Origin: Bedellia somnulentella
Taxonomy: Eukaryota; Arthropoda; Insecta; Lepidoptera; Bedelliidae
Assembly: GCA_963576735.1 (NCBI GenBank)
Contig: OY755170.1
Location: 11,578,567-11,642,566, forward strand
Direction: 5' to 3'
DNA: 64,000 nt
The first letter of the stretch is position 1; each line of letters starts with the position of its first letter. Below, one piece after another: positions 1 through 10,083 of this stretch. A program made the position numbers and the translations under genes. Below the pieces are notes generated by a model. It was given only the letters and a program-made list of their open reading frames with translations. It had not been told where the DNA came from and did no database searches.

Positions 1-255
1 CACTGTTTGACAAAAATCGGAAGTACCATGAATTTAATATAGGAGACATGGTATTTGTGGAAAATGGCAATAAGTTAAACAGGAAGAAATTGGACGAGCT
101 AAAAATAGGGCCATATAAGATTATAGACAAAATTTCAAATTCAATATACAGTATAGATACGGGCAGGCAATAAGAAGATGGAGTCAAATTTTTTTCACAT
201 TACAAAATTGATACCGGTCTCTATAACAGAATATAAGGATGATGAAGAGTGGTGA
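1..255 (+). pseudogene. Ty3/gypsy-type pol fragment, integrase C-terminus
   Basis: The frame starting at base 3 reads a basic stretch ending in DELKIGPYKIIDKIS. This matches the GPY/F module at the C-terminus of Ty3/gypsy integrases, which follows the catalytic core and helps bind or target DNA. The frame meets a stop at about base 170. A one-base shift then picks up the usual continuation (HITKLIPV), which runs to a TGA at 253-255. The copy is therefore frameshifted, and its upstream part lies outside the window. A purine-rich tract and LTR-like sequence follow directly, as expected for the 3' end of such an element. The family call rests on the GPY motif and the tail; the exact lineage cannot be assigned. 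Confidence 0.8.
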
Positions 256-288
256 ATATAAAAATTTCCATGAAAATTTTCTATCCTT

Positions 289-545
289 GTGGGGGAGATA
301 TAAAGAAATAGTAATAACATTTCTTTAATTTGTATTGACCGCGACTCGCTCCGTCGGTAAAGCAGTGTGGTGTTCGGCTGTGCCGGCAGATGGCGGTAGA
401 AGCAATGCGAACTGTTGCGTCGTTAAAGCAGAGCTGGTAAATGGAGAATTAAAATGGAGGTCTTTGTTTTTGTGTTACTATAAAATTATTTAAGAAAAGA
501 CATTGTGAATAATAAACGTTAAATGTCGTTTCTTTGTTTACAGGT
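289..545 (+). mobile_element. Putative polypurine tract and 3' LTR of the gypsy fragment
   Basis: A purine run (gtgggggaga, 289-298) lies just downstream of the pol stop, where a plus-strand primer is expected. The next roughly 250 bp contain an AATAAA signal at 511-516 and could be the 3' LTR. The 5' partner lies outside the window, so the LTR ends are not verified and the right edge is a guess. Confidence 0.35.
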
Positions 546-1440
546 ACAATTATTTTTAAAAATTGATTGTTATCATTTTATTTTACTTCTTGAATTTTAA
601 AAAAACAGGCCATATGCGAGTCGGCATTATCGGTATAATAGAAAATTACGCTTTTTTATGGGAGCCCCTCTTTGATATTTACTTTAATATTATTTAATTA
701 TTTGTTTTGAAAGGTGATATACAAGTTAATATTCTGTGAAAATTTGAAGCGTCTATTATATGAAGACCACCTTTAATATTAAGTTTTAACTTTTTAGTAT
801 TTGTTCGGCATCATTTGTGAAAATTTCTGCTTTCTAGCTATCAGGTTTATGAGATACAGCCTGGAGACAGACAGACAGACAGCGAGGTTTTAGTAATGAG
901 AGGTTTTCTTTTTGAGAAATAAAAAAACAACATAGTTTCCTAGAGCCCTGTAGATGGCGTTGATGTAACTACGTTACCTACGTACGTTACTTACTTAATT
1001 TTTTTCTTCGTGGCCTCAATCGTGTTGCCACAATAATTTCGCCAATGTCAACTTTAAAAACATGTGTCACATCACCATAGAGTAAAAACAACAAAAAGAA
1101 TGTTAAATAAAAATACCGTCTTTGTTTATTTACTTTTAAGCTATCTTGGCTTAAACTGATATTTATTTAGACTTTCAAATCAGAACGTTTTTATGTACGT
1201 TCCGTTATACGATATCATTACATCCAAGTGTGAAAAACGGTGTGACGTTCCGTTCCTACCAGTAACATAGCAAGTCTAGCGCCATCTATCCTGAGAACAG
1301 GGAAGAAGAAAAATAGAAAAAAAGGAAAACCTCCCATTGGGTTTTGCCTTTTGGTATGGAACCCTAAACAAGGCAATTTTGTCTCGTTTGTGTGTTTTAA
1401 ATTAATGAATACCCTTGAACAATGTAACCCAAGCTGTTTC
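546..1440. other. Non-coding stretch with fragments of dispersed repeats
   Basis: I see no gene here. Bases 866-882 are a short GACA microsatellite inside a motif (gagacagacagacagac) that I recognise as common in moth and butterfly dispersed repeats. Bases 1,345-1,372 carry another such motif (tatggaaccctaaac). The open frames are short and have no recognisable composition or motif. Confidence 0.4.
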
Positions 1441-2186
1441 ATTGGAGCGAAGCTCCATTTACCCCCGACTTTTGTATTAGGCTTGTCACAGAACTTCTCT
1501 TAAACGGTTGATCGATCGCAGCCAAATTTTGCACGATGGTTCAAGACATAAAGGGCAAGGTTTTAACGAAGAGAAAATTTAGATAGATGTTACCAGTGAG
1601 GAATAATCTGTCGTGTGTCGGGCCACCTGCCACGGGACATCGAAAAAACGCATCTGCCGAGCTTATGACCTTGCTGACGGCCGACATCGCGCACGTATAG
1701 TATTATTTTTATTTTCAATAGTAAAGCAACGTTGACATTAAATTTATCCTATGTCATAGACTCTGCGATAAACAAGAAAACGAATGAATGACTTTTTCTC
1801 TATGGTTCAAATTCTTTTTTTTGTTGCGAAGCATTCAAAGTTTGTTTTCTTCATTTCGCGGCAAAAACAGTTTTCTGGTGCAGTTTTTTGCAAATATCTT
1901 TGGTTTTTTGTGGCTTTTATGATTGGGATAAGTGTGAATTGACCGATGGTAATTTGAAAATCGTTTCGTACTGGCGTGAGGACATAGAGCTGTTCCTAAA
2001 GCAAAAGAAGCAGGAAAGACAAATTAGCTATCAATCCCTTCTTGGCCTTATGTTAACAGTGGAAGTTTTCAACCATTTCCTTTGCCTGACTCAGTACAAA
2101 AAAAGTTTCGAAAATTTATATAAAACAATTTAATTTTTTTATAACAACATACTCGTATGTTTGATTTTGTCCGGCTTCGCTCCAAT
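1441..2186. repeat. Segment bounded by a 12-bp inverted repeat, possible MITE
   Basis: attggagcgaag at 1,441-1,452 is the exact reverse complement of cttcgctccaat at 2,175-2,186. A second motif, gcgaagcattca, occurs in direct orientation at 1,826 and 2,196. The spacing of about 745 bp fits a non-autonomous DNA element, but I see no clear target-site duplication. An 81-codon open frame at 1,888-2,133 has no recognisable motif and I do not call it a gene. Confidence 0.25.
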
Positions 2187-2254
2187 TTTCGGCATGCGAA
2201 GCATTCATGCCCGCCTAGTTTTAATTTAATGCATGTTCTTTTTCTTAAATAACT

Positions 2255-2345
2255 TTATTAAGACCGAGTATACTCGGCATTCGAGCCGAGTTATTAGGCC
2301 GAGTACGAGTATCAAATAAACTGCCGAATACACCGAGCACCGAGT
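2255..2345. repeat. Degenerate CCGAGTA-type short repeats
   Basis: Several copies of ccgagta, gagta and their near-complements (ccgagtatactcgg, gccgagtacgagta, accgagtag) are clustered here. This is low-complexity, partly palindromic sequence of unknown origin. There is no coding signal. Confidence 0.3.
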
Positions 2346-2433
2346 AGTAATCGCCCAATTCGCTTACACGTTTATTCGCTTTACGATCTTCTACTTCAGA
2401 TTATTTTATTATTATTATTTTGGGAATATCTTT

Positions 2434-2498
2434 TAAATCCTCACCTCTCCCATTGCCGAAAAAAAGAATTAAAATTTTAAATGGGAGAGGCGGATCTG
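2434..2498. repeat. Short hairpin-forming inverted repeat
   Basis: cctctcccatt (2,444-2,454) and aatgggagagg (2,480-2,490) are perfect complements. The match continues imperfectly outward for about 10 bp more, around an A+T-rich loop. It sits directly upstream of the copia fragment. Function is unknown. Confidence 0.45.
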
Positions 2499-2551
2499 AA
2501 AATATGAAGATAATAAAATTAATTAATAATTATAGTACATGAAAATTCCAA

Positions 2552-2767
2552 ATGAAGTTAATGCCCATGCCCATCGTAAATGGTCTTTGGAGTATAGCAA
2601 ATGGTGAAGTTGTATCGTCGTCGAATCCGTCTTTAGACCACAGAACTTATGCAAAAATTTGGTTGAATGTGGAATCAATATGTTATCCACATGTGAGAAA
2701 TGTAACAACTACTCATGAAGCTTGGATGAAGTTAAATTCGGCTTATCAGAATTCAGGTATAAGTTGA
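2552..2767 (+). pseudogene. Ty1/copia gag fragment
   Basis: About 70 residues read as the N-terminal gag region of copia polyproteins: an LWSIANGEVV-like start, then a charged linker and the hallmark CYPHVRNVTTTHEAWMKLN. In intact elements this capsid-type region continues for several hundred residues before protease and integrase. Here it stops at a TGA (2,765-2,767), and within 40 bp the sequence jumps to reverse transcriptase, so protease, integrase and most of gag are missing. This is an internally deleted copia copy in the same orientation as the next fragments. Confidence 0.7.
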
Positions 2768-2805
2768 CGCTTAATTCTTAAACGATATGTGGATTTCAAT
2801 AATAT

Positions 2806-3003
2806 GGATATTGAACATATTGATGTCAATACTGCTTATCTTCCTATAATTTATCAAATACTAAATTTATGGAACAGCCTGCTGGTTTTGTTGTTGAAGG
2901 GCAGCATTAAGTTTGTTCATTAAGAAAAAGCTTATATGGTGTTAAGCAAGCAAGTCGGCCTTGGAATGGAATGCAATTAAAGAGCAATAAATGTGTTTAT
3001 AAT
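2806..3003 (+). pseudogene. Ty1/copia reverse transcriptase, N-terminal fragment
   Basis: The reading begins HIDVNTAYL, like the conserved V-K-T-A-F-L block of copia RT. After a one-base shift it continues with MEQPAGFVVEG and then LRKSLYGVKQASRPWN, the very characteristic LYGLKQAPR-W block. An in-frame stop follows EGQH. The reading reaches a CVYN motif at about 2,990, where the 443-bp MITE interrupts it. The next RT block resumes right after the MITE, so the two pieces were once contiguous. Confidence 0.85.
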
Positions 3004-3004
3004 A

Positions 3005-3447
3005 GGCTATTTGACAATGCGAGAAACAAAGTGTCAATTGCTGTCATCAGTATTAATTAAGACTTTAAAAATGGTTATTTATTGACGTAAGTTAAAAAAA
3101 ATAATAGATTTCTTTAAAAATCCATAAATAAAAATGCAAATTTTTAAACGTTTGTCACGTGACACAAAACGTTCTTGAATGGTCGAGTTTATGATGACGT
3201 CACATGCCTGTAAAGAAACCTCGTGGCTCGTTTGTTGCTACAGACCAAATCCAGGCAAGTGACGTCACTGACCCGTTTGCAGTGCCATATTGTCAAAATA
3301 GTGTTTTGACGCGCTATTTGAATATTTAATTTTTAATTTGATATTTATCAGCAAATGTGCACCAAATTAAAAAAATATAACTTTTACTGGGTTCCTTAAA
3401 CTCTACTACATCATATAAAATGGATTTTAAAAACCTGTCAAATAGCC
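3005..3447. mobile_element. TA-flanked MITE, copy 1, inserted in copia RT
   Basis: The element begins ggctatttgac (3,005) and ends gtcaaatagcc (3,447), giving perfect 11-bp terminal inverted repeats. It is flanked by TA on the left and CA on the right, probably a decayed TA duplication. A relative of nearly the same length lies at 59,323-59,761 with the same termini, the same internal tgacgtca-type motifs and a similar tail (ttgaatatt... then g-g-g-t/c-tccttaaac). It has no coding capacity. TA duplications suggest mobilisation by a Tc1/mariner-type transposase; that is inference. Confidence 0.8.
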
Positions 3448-3450
3448 CAT

Positions 3451-3617
3451 TATTGCCCTTTACGTTGATGTTTTTTTTTATTTTTAGTTCTGATAGGCAG
3501 CAAAAAGAACAACTTTACCAATTAGTTAAACCTCATTTTTATATTAAGTTGTTGGGACCTGTCAAACAAGCACTAGGTATGAAACTGGACCGAGTTAGGG
3601 AGAAAGGTACTTTGTAA
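3451..3617 (+). pseudogene. Ty1/copia reverse transcriptase, palm fragment
   Basis: Immediately after the MITE the frame reads ALYVDVFF, the position of the catalytic YVDD box. Its second aspartate is lost (YVDV), next to a T-homopolymer expansion. The reading continues with QQKEQLYQLV, KLLGPVKQALGMKLDRV and REKGTL, the usual copia order after YVDD, and ends at a TAA. With the catalytic pair broken this copy cannot be active. Confidence 0.85.
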
Positions 3618-3649
3618 TATATTGTAAATGGTTTGATCAGATCTGGAAT

Positions 3650-3790
3650 GGAAATTGTAACCCAATTTTTACACCGATGGAAGTTAATTTTGACTTGCCT
3701 GAAGCAGAGAATATTGATAATAGATTTCCATACCTAGAACTTATTGGTAGTAATTTTCGATCACCTATATCTGTAACCAATTATTTTGTG
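3650..3790 (+). pseudogene. Ty1/copia pol, post-RT connection fragment
   Basis: The frame reads NCNPIFTPMEVNFDLP and then FPYLELIGS. These correspond to the copia blocks N-x-K-P-V-x-T-P-M and Y-x-x-L-I-G-S between the RT thumb and RNase H. After about 3,760 the similarity fades and the remaining frame to 3,937 is not recognisable; it runs across the proposed P-element end at 3,898. No RNase H domain is found downstream in the window. Confidence 0.7.
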
Positions 3791-4239
3791 AAGTATGGAG
3801 CAAAAACTTCAGTTATAATATTTTTTAATACAGTTGCTCAAAAAATGGCCTATTGCAGGGACGTATATCGTTTGGGATGTGGGCTATTACCAAGGATACT
3901 CTACACTATGGATAGACCCTGTGGTACTACATCTTAATAACGTTAAGCAAATAATAATCATATCGCAACAGAAATATTCCATATGCCTTTTCTCTTTCTA
4001 ACCTTCCGAGCTTAATCTTTTGAAAAAGAGAGCAATACATGTATCCTTCTTGTTGTTTATGGCAAAATTTCGTCAAGACGTTACGATTATGATAGCGCGT
4101 ACCTAGATCGGCCATCTTAATTGCCATTTGATCTGTCAAGTTGCTTTGTAAACAAAAGTGTTGATTGCGTTTATTGTGTTTTGGACATTGATTTATCAAG
4201 TTTTAGACCAAAAAATTGCACAGGCAATATAAGTGCACA

Positions 4240-5167
4240 ATGCCTTGTTGCTCTATTAAATATTGTGGCGCCCGTAAAAGCGAAAATCAGCCTCGATTGA
4301 CGTTGCACAAGTAAGTAATTATTATCGTTGTTTTCGCTTTGGTCAAGACTATTTTTTTGGTTTGTTTCATGCTTCCTTGCTGTGATCAGAGAAAATTTCA
4401 TGACCATTGTAATATTTTCGCCATAAAAAGCTTAGTTTTCATTATTTCTTACAAAACTATTTCCTATGTTTGTTTACCTAGTGATGTGAAACACTGGTCA
4501 TTAAGCATTGTCGATGTTTGATATGTATGCGAATTCGGCGTATATAGGTACCTATTGACCGCCTCCGTGGTCTTGCGTCTAAGCGCTTGGCTTCAAGTGC
4601 GGAGATCTTGGGTTCGATCCCCGGGGGGTGGTAAACTTTCAAATTTAATTTGTAAGATTTAAACCAGTTTTGTAGGATATTGCAAGCTTGAATCGCCTGA
4701 TTCTGTCTGCTTCGGAAGGCACGTTAAGCCGTCGGTCCCGGCTATTATTACGGTAGTAGTCGTTAGGCGGCCAATCCGCAATTGGCCAGCGTGGTGAACT
4801 AAGGCCAAATCTCCCTATATAGGGTAGGCTCGAGCCCCTTGGTGGGGACAAATATGAGTTGTGAGGAGGTACCTATTAAAATTTTAAATGCCCTCCAAAA
4901 TGTAGGTAAAAGTTTTTAATAGTTTGCACTTTTCTTTTCATCTCGTGCTTACGAGGTCGATATTAAATACTAAAATTAAATAATTTTAGGTTCCCTACAA
5001 GTGCAGCACGGCGAACGAAGTGGCTTGATGCTATTGGGCTTGAAAATGTCAACCCTCGACATAAAAATTGGCATGTCTGCTCATTGCACTTTGATAAAAA
5101 ATGGTTTAACAGGACTCTCGATGTTACAAGGTTACGAGATGATTCAATACCAACTCTCAATGTTATG
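4240..5167 (+). pseudogene. THAP DNA-binding domain of the P-like transposase, exons 1 and 2
   Basis: Exon 1 (4,240-4,310) starts ATG and encodes MPCCSIKYCG up to LTLHK, with a donor gtaagt at 4,311. Exon 2 (4,990-5,167) follows tttttag-type sequence (AG at 4,988-4,989) and reads KFPTSAARRTKWLDAIG, NWHVCSLHFDKKWF and DSIPTL, then a donor gtgagt at 5,168. The exon phases match (71 + 178 nt = 83 codons). The Cys-x-x-Cys, Trp and Cys-x-x-His ligands and the terminal x-I-P-T-L box are the hallmarks of the THAP zinc finger, which in P transposases binds sites near the element ends. A SINE sits in the intervening intron. This part looks undamaged, but the rest of the gene is broken. Confidence 0.85.
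4557..4866 (+). mobile_element. tRNA-derived SINE with 11-bp target-site duplication
   Basis: The insert is bounded by perfect copies of aggtacctatt (4,546-4,556 and 4,867-4,877). Its head resembles a tRNA gene with an A-box-like tggtcttgcgtctaagcgc and a B-box-like ggttcgatccc, the internal RNA polymerase III promoter. The body contains ggaaggcacgttaagccg, a core I recognise from dispersed Lepidoptera SINEs. It lies in the intron between the two THAP exons. It depends on a LINE for movement. It is not a functional tRNA gene, because the acceptor stem does not close. Confidence 0.85.
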
Positions 5168-5493
5168 GTGAGTTTCAGATCACAATATTTCCTCTTGAAT
5201 GTTAATTCTTTTAGGGATTATAATTGGCTATCCATGCCAAACAGCATAAAAATTTACTAACATTGAACTTATTCTTGTTCTTCAAGGACTTAAACCGTCG
5301 TTGCAGATATCAAATATACCTGTGTTGTCCGAAAGGCATAATTATATTAACTCACAGGAGTCGCTTTGCGTAATGGATCATTAAGAGGTAAATATTAGCG
5401 ATATTTTTCCGTTTTTCAATTTCATTCAACGTCAACTCGCATAATGCTTTGCCATATGTCCAAGTTTAATCGTTATCTATTTTTATATCAGAT

Positions 5494-5618
5494 TGTAGTG
5501 TAGTGTGAGTGCATCTTGTCCCCCTCTTGCCATTATATAATGTAAGTTAGTCATAAGTCTTGAGCAGTAATAAACATATATCCAACAAGTACACTCGTCT
5601 ATCAATTCATTCATTGCA
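5494..5618 (+). repeat. 5' LTR of the TRIM-like element
   Basis: Left terminal repeat, TG...CA ended, with a TATA-like motif near 5,535 and aataaa near 5,570. A tggcgacc primer-binding-site-like sequence follows at 5,619. Confidence 0.9.
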
Positions 5619-7606
5619 TGGCGACCCTGCCAGTGCGGCCTAGTGGCTGCGCTGCGCACAGGAACATGGATTTATAATTTTAATATTCAAAATACAGTGC
5701 ACAGTGGTGAAACACAAGTGTCTATGTACAAACACAGGAATACAATTTTACAAGATTGACACCAGAATAATTGAAACTGGATTATTTAAATTTGAAGAAT
5801 GTTACATATAGCCAAGCCTGAAGGACCAATACTTTAACCTAAACGGACACACCCAGGACCGAAAAATGGGACCAACTTGCTTTCCATTGAGTGACGTGGT
5901 TATCACCTTGAAAATGTTATGTTGTGTGCGAATATTTTATAATGTTGAGTGACTGGAAATGACAATCAGTGGTACGGTGCGTAATTAGTAATTATAACAA
6001 GATTTATGTATTTAAAAATGATTAGCTAGTTTTACATATAAGATAATGAAACGTTAAGTTTAGTACTCCTTATTTTTATGGTTTTAGGTTAATAATATTT
6101 TATAGTAAAGATATTTAAATATATATTAATGTAGAGAGATACCGATTTAATTAAAATTTAAGTCAACATTTCATTTTTTCATATATTATACTTATGATTT
6201 AGCGCTAATATTAGAAGGATTAATCATTACGCGATATACTTTATGACACATAATGTGAAATATGTAGTTAGTTAATAAATAAACCAATTATGTCTGGTGT
6301 ATTACATGTACGATTCGCTTTTAAAATTATTTTCATTCAATATGTTATGTATTACACAAAATGTATTTTCGTCTTGGCTATAACCTATTTATGAAAAAAA
6401 ATAACATAAATAATAAAACATTAAATTTATATAAAGCATAAGAGAACAAGTTGATTTCAATATTATAATGTAATTAATAACGGAAATGTTATTTAAAAAA
6501 ATGATACTAGGTTTTCGGATGGTAAAAAATGAAAAGAAATATGAGAGTAAAGACGAATGAATTTAATAGTTTATAAATGAATTTAAGCAAAAGGTTCATA
6601 GAATGACGAAAATAAGAGTATTGAGTTAAAATGATGTTTGTTGCTAGGCTGATATTTGCGTATGTTTTGGTACGGGGCGATGGAAGTGATAGCATTGCAT
6701 ACATTTATGGCATGAAGAATTCTATGAAGTGATCGCTGTGTGTGGTATGATCGAGATAGTAACGTGATGCGATTGTTATGATTAAAAAAGGTAATGGAAT
6801 GTAGTCAAAGTTAGTATGATGGATTTGAAAGCTTATGAAATGTAGTTTGTAGTATAGTAGTTTCAATTGCTAAGTTTTTGATGTTCATTTGACTTGATCA
6901 CTCAAATGTTATTTCGATTATTTACCAATTGAAAACTAAATATTGAATGTAGAATAATGAAAGGTTTTGTAAAAAGTATATTAAGTCATACAAGGTACAC
7001 CATGGTACAAAGCAGATCTCTGAATCCTTTTTATCTGATCATGACGCGGTTGAATACCCTTCGTGAAGAAAATTGGACACCTAAAGAATGTTAAAAGAGA
7101 GAAACTGTTTATAAGTATATAAATAAATGCGCATGTGATGTTTAATATTATTTGTACCTTGAAATGAAATAAAATGAACGAATATTATATTATGTATAAG
7201 GGTGGCCGACCCAATAACAATGTTAGTGTACCTTGATAAGAAATGAAATATAAATAAAAAATAAATGACTTAAGAAGGAAGCATGGTTGTCCACAGCTAT
7301 TTTAAATATATGATAAAAATGTAAGAGAGAATAGTATAAAAAATGAACAACATATAATAAAGTTAATGACTATTGTGAAGGAGAAATGTATAAAAAAATT
7401 ATATGTGGTTAAAGTACTATGAAATGTCTTTTAAATTTTACTTGATTGTGATTACGCGGCAAATTGTTTGGCCAACGATTTGTTTCCATATGTCCCGGAT
7501 TTGACTTTTAGATTTTAATTAATATAGCATTAAGGTTTAAGTATGAAAAGCGTACTAAAAAAAATATCTTAAATTAAATATTTTTTTTATTTGCAAAGGG
7601 GGAAGG

Positions 7607-7731
7607 TGTAGTGTAGTGTGAGTGCATCTTGTCCCCCTCTTGCCATTATATAATGTAAGTTAGTCATAAGTCTTGAGCAGTAATAAACATATATCCAACC
7701 AAGCAACACGTCTATCAATTCATTCATTGCA
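7607..7731 (+). repeat. 3' LTR of the TRIM-like element
   Basis: Right terminal repeat, the same length as the left. It differs mainly in tccaaccaagcaacacg versus tccaacaagtacactcg. A purine tract precedes it and the agat duplication follows. Confidence 0.9.
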
Positions 7732-7733
7732 AG

Positions 7734-9869
7734 ATTCTCCAAGAGTCGTACAAAATGGACCAGCTACAAAAAAAGTGTGAAAAGCAGAAGAAAAAAATCA
7801 GAAGTCTGACCCAAAAAGTTCGAAGACGTAATAAAAAAATTGCCACTTTGACCAACGTCTTGGAAGACCTAAATGAAAAAGAAATATATTAATACCTAAG
7901 AAGCGTTACGTTTGGAAGAGTGTGCGGGGCCTCAAGATTTTCTCAAGAGAAATCTAAGGGATTAGCTTTGAACAAAAAGGACACTGAAGAAATCCGGAAG
8001 TTCGCTCTCACCTTACATTTTTACTCTCCAAAGGCTTACAACTTTATATGAAACAAATAAAATACTTGTTTGCCACATGTACGAACTTTGAGGAAGTGGT
8101 ACAAAAATATTGATGTGGAACCTGGTTTCACTCATGAAGCTTTTGAAGCATTAAAAAAAAAGCTGATTTAAGTGACCGTCCGCTTATTTGCGCCTTGATC
8201 ATTGATGAAATGGTTATAAGGAAAGGGCTGGGAAAGTGGAATCCCATTTCCCAAACAATTTCGGGTCGCGTACAAAGTGGCTACACTGTCGCGAGTAAAA
8301 GTGATAGCGGAAAGGAATCCACTCAATGCTTAGTGTTACTATTAACATGCATAAATGACACTTGGAGGTTGCCGATCGGTTATTTTTTGAAAAACGCCCT
8401 TACTGGAGAACAGAAGTGAGGCCTTATTGAGACAGCCATCAAATTGTGCGAAGACATAAATGTTCGCATTGTAAGTCTGACATGCGATGGACCGCTTTGC
8501 AACTTTGCAATGTTTCGTTGCTTAGGATGCAATAATCTACTGAAAGAAAAGTCTTTTACTAAGTTTAAGTGTAGCGACACCATTTTTCATGCATTTGTTG
8601 ACCCATGTCATGCGCTTAAACTTATAAGAAACACATTTGGAGATTTCAGGCTTTTATATGATCCTAGCGGTCGTAAAATTGATTTTATATTTTAGAAGCG
8701 GCTCCTAGCACTACAAGAGAAAGAAGGGTTGCATTTAGCATACAAACTTTCCAAGGCACACATTTATTTTGTAAAACAAAAGATGAAGGTACGTCTTGCT
8801 ACACAGCTATTCAGTAGCTCAGTTGCGGATGCCCTTGAACATTGTCGCTTTACCCTAAAGATGCAAGAATTTGAAGACTGTGAAGGGACCATTAATTTCA
8901 TCAACATAATGAATGATGTTTTCGATGTATTAAACAGCCATTCGATCCGTCCACCAGGTTGGAAAAAAGCAATGTATCCCCAGAATCTTGGATTCATACG
9001 TGCTCTGTTTGAAAGTGCTACGATGTACATAAAGAAATTGGTGCTCCCTTCCGGAGAGCGACTCGTCGATTCCCCTAGAAAAACTGGGTTTATAGGTCTC
9101 ATAGTTTGTATGAATAGTGCATTAGAGATGCATAGCTCGCTAATAGAAGAAGAAAATGTATTGAAATACTTACCCCTGTATAAAGTCAGCCAAGACCATA
9201 TCGAGCTCTTTTTTGCTGCTATTAGGTCAAGAGGTGGTTGGAACAACAACCCGAATGCGGTCCAGTTTCGCGCAGCATACAAAAAGCTTCTCATAAGGGC
9301 AGAAATACGGGATGTAGGTTATGGAAACTGTGTTCCATTGCAGCAAACCAATATTTTAACATGCTCGAGCAAAAACCCAACTGAGGCAATAAATAGCCTC
9401 ACAGAAAAACAATGTTTACGACGACTTGTTTGACAAATATAGCCAATTAATAGGAAACGTGTCCTCTGATTACGAGAAAAGTGTTCTTGAATACATAGCT
9501 GGATTTATTACTAAAAAACTAGCATAATCACTAAAATGTGATAAATGTGTGGCACTCTTAATAGGGCAAGAATATGATAAATCCTTAATTTACCAAAAAA
9601 GCAGAGGTGGTTTACAATATTCCTCAACTGGAGTCCTGGATATTCTAAACAAGTCAGAAAATCTCTTAAAACCACAGCTTGACGATACAACCCTACCAGA
9701 GAATTACTACCTATACACTTTTAAGTTTGTGACAGAATTCTACGACAGTGAGAAAATATTAACCATTGATAATGACACGGAACATAATACAAATCACAGA
9801 TTTTTATTAATAAAAAGTGTAATTAAAACGTACCTAGACTTAAGATTTAGTGTCATTCAAAAATCATGA
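7734..9869 (+). pseudogene. P-like (THAP9-type) transposase body, degenerate
   Basis: The reading opens with a basic coiled coil (QLQKKCEKQKKKIRSLTQKV), then KFALTLHFYSPKAYN, RTLRKWY and LIIDEM (putative first catalytic Asp, codon 8,204-8,206), LTCDGP (Asp codon 8,486), FVDPCHALKLIRN, and the hallmark SQDHIELFFAAIRSRGG with NNNP (Glu codon 9,203). The C-terminus includes YIAGFITKKLA and IYQKSRGGL and ends at 9,869. Motif order matches P-element/THAP9 transposases, which cut and paste DNA with an RNase H-fold core split by a GTP-binding insertion. Disablements: stops at 7,890, 8,049, 8,058, 8,417, 8,693 and 9,525, frameshifts near 8,160 and 9,412, and the LTR element at the acceptor of the first codons. 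No active protein is possible. Confidence 0.9.
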
Positions 9870-10009
9870 ATGATAAAGTATCATTTAGAACATTTTATAA
9901 CAAATTGACTTTATTTAGAAATGAATAAATTTGACATATTTAATTTATTTACTTTGTTTTTTAGTGGGTATGTATGCCGCTGATAAGCTAGCTATGCTAT
10001 GTATGCGTA

Positions 10010-10078
10010 TGATATCCACCAATTATATTCCTTGCTATACATGCTACTTGCACCAAGGAATATAATTGGTGGATATCA
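10010..10078. repeat. Perfect 25-bp-arm inverted repeat, extended arm split by a retroposon
   Basis: Bases 10,010-10,034 and 10,054-10,078 (gatatccaccaattatattc and its complement) are perfect arms around a 19-nt loop. If the retroposon at 10,084-10,444 and one copy of its target duplication are skipped, the complementarity continues into 10,456-10,475 (gcat.c.tagc against gct.tg.atgc). The original inverted repeat was therefore about 45-50 bp per arm and predates the retroposon. Confidence 0.75.
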
Positions 10079-10083
10079 AACGC

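Larger units (their letters stand above)
5494..7731 (+). mobile_element. Non-autonomous LTR retrotransposon (TRIM-like), 125-bp LTRs
   Basis: Two direct repeats of 125 bp (5,494-5,618 and 7,607-7,731) both begin tgtagtgtagtg and end cattcattgca, and differ at only a few positions near their right third. A primer-binding-site-like tggcgaccctgcc follows the left copy and a purine tract (gcaaagggggaagg, ending 7,606) precedes the right one. The flanks carry a 4-bp duplication, agat (5,490-5,493 and 7,732-7,735). Each LTR has a tatataa motif and aataaa. The 1.99-kb interior holds no long frame, gag or pol motif. It must use proteins from another LTR element. The insertion lies at the splice acceptor of the P-like transposase gene. 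Confidence 0.9.

Noticed and set aside
1888..2133. 81-codon frame as a host gene
   Set aside because: No recognisable motif, promoter or splice context, and it lies within a probable repeat.
4557..4640. tRNA gene suggested by A- and B-box-like motifs
   Set aside because: The acceptor stem does not pair, and the segment is the head of a 310-bp insert with an 11-bp target duplication, so it is a SINE.
8764..9294. 176-codon minus-strand frame
   Set aside because: It is antisense to the well-supported P-like transposase body and has no motif of its own.
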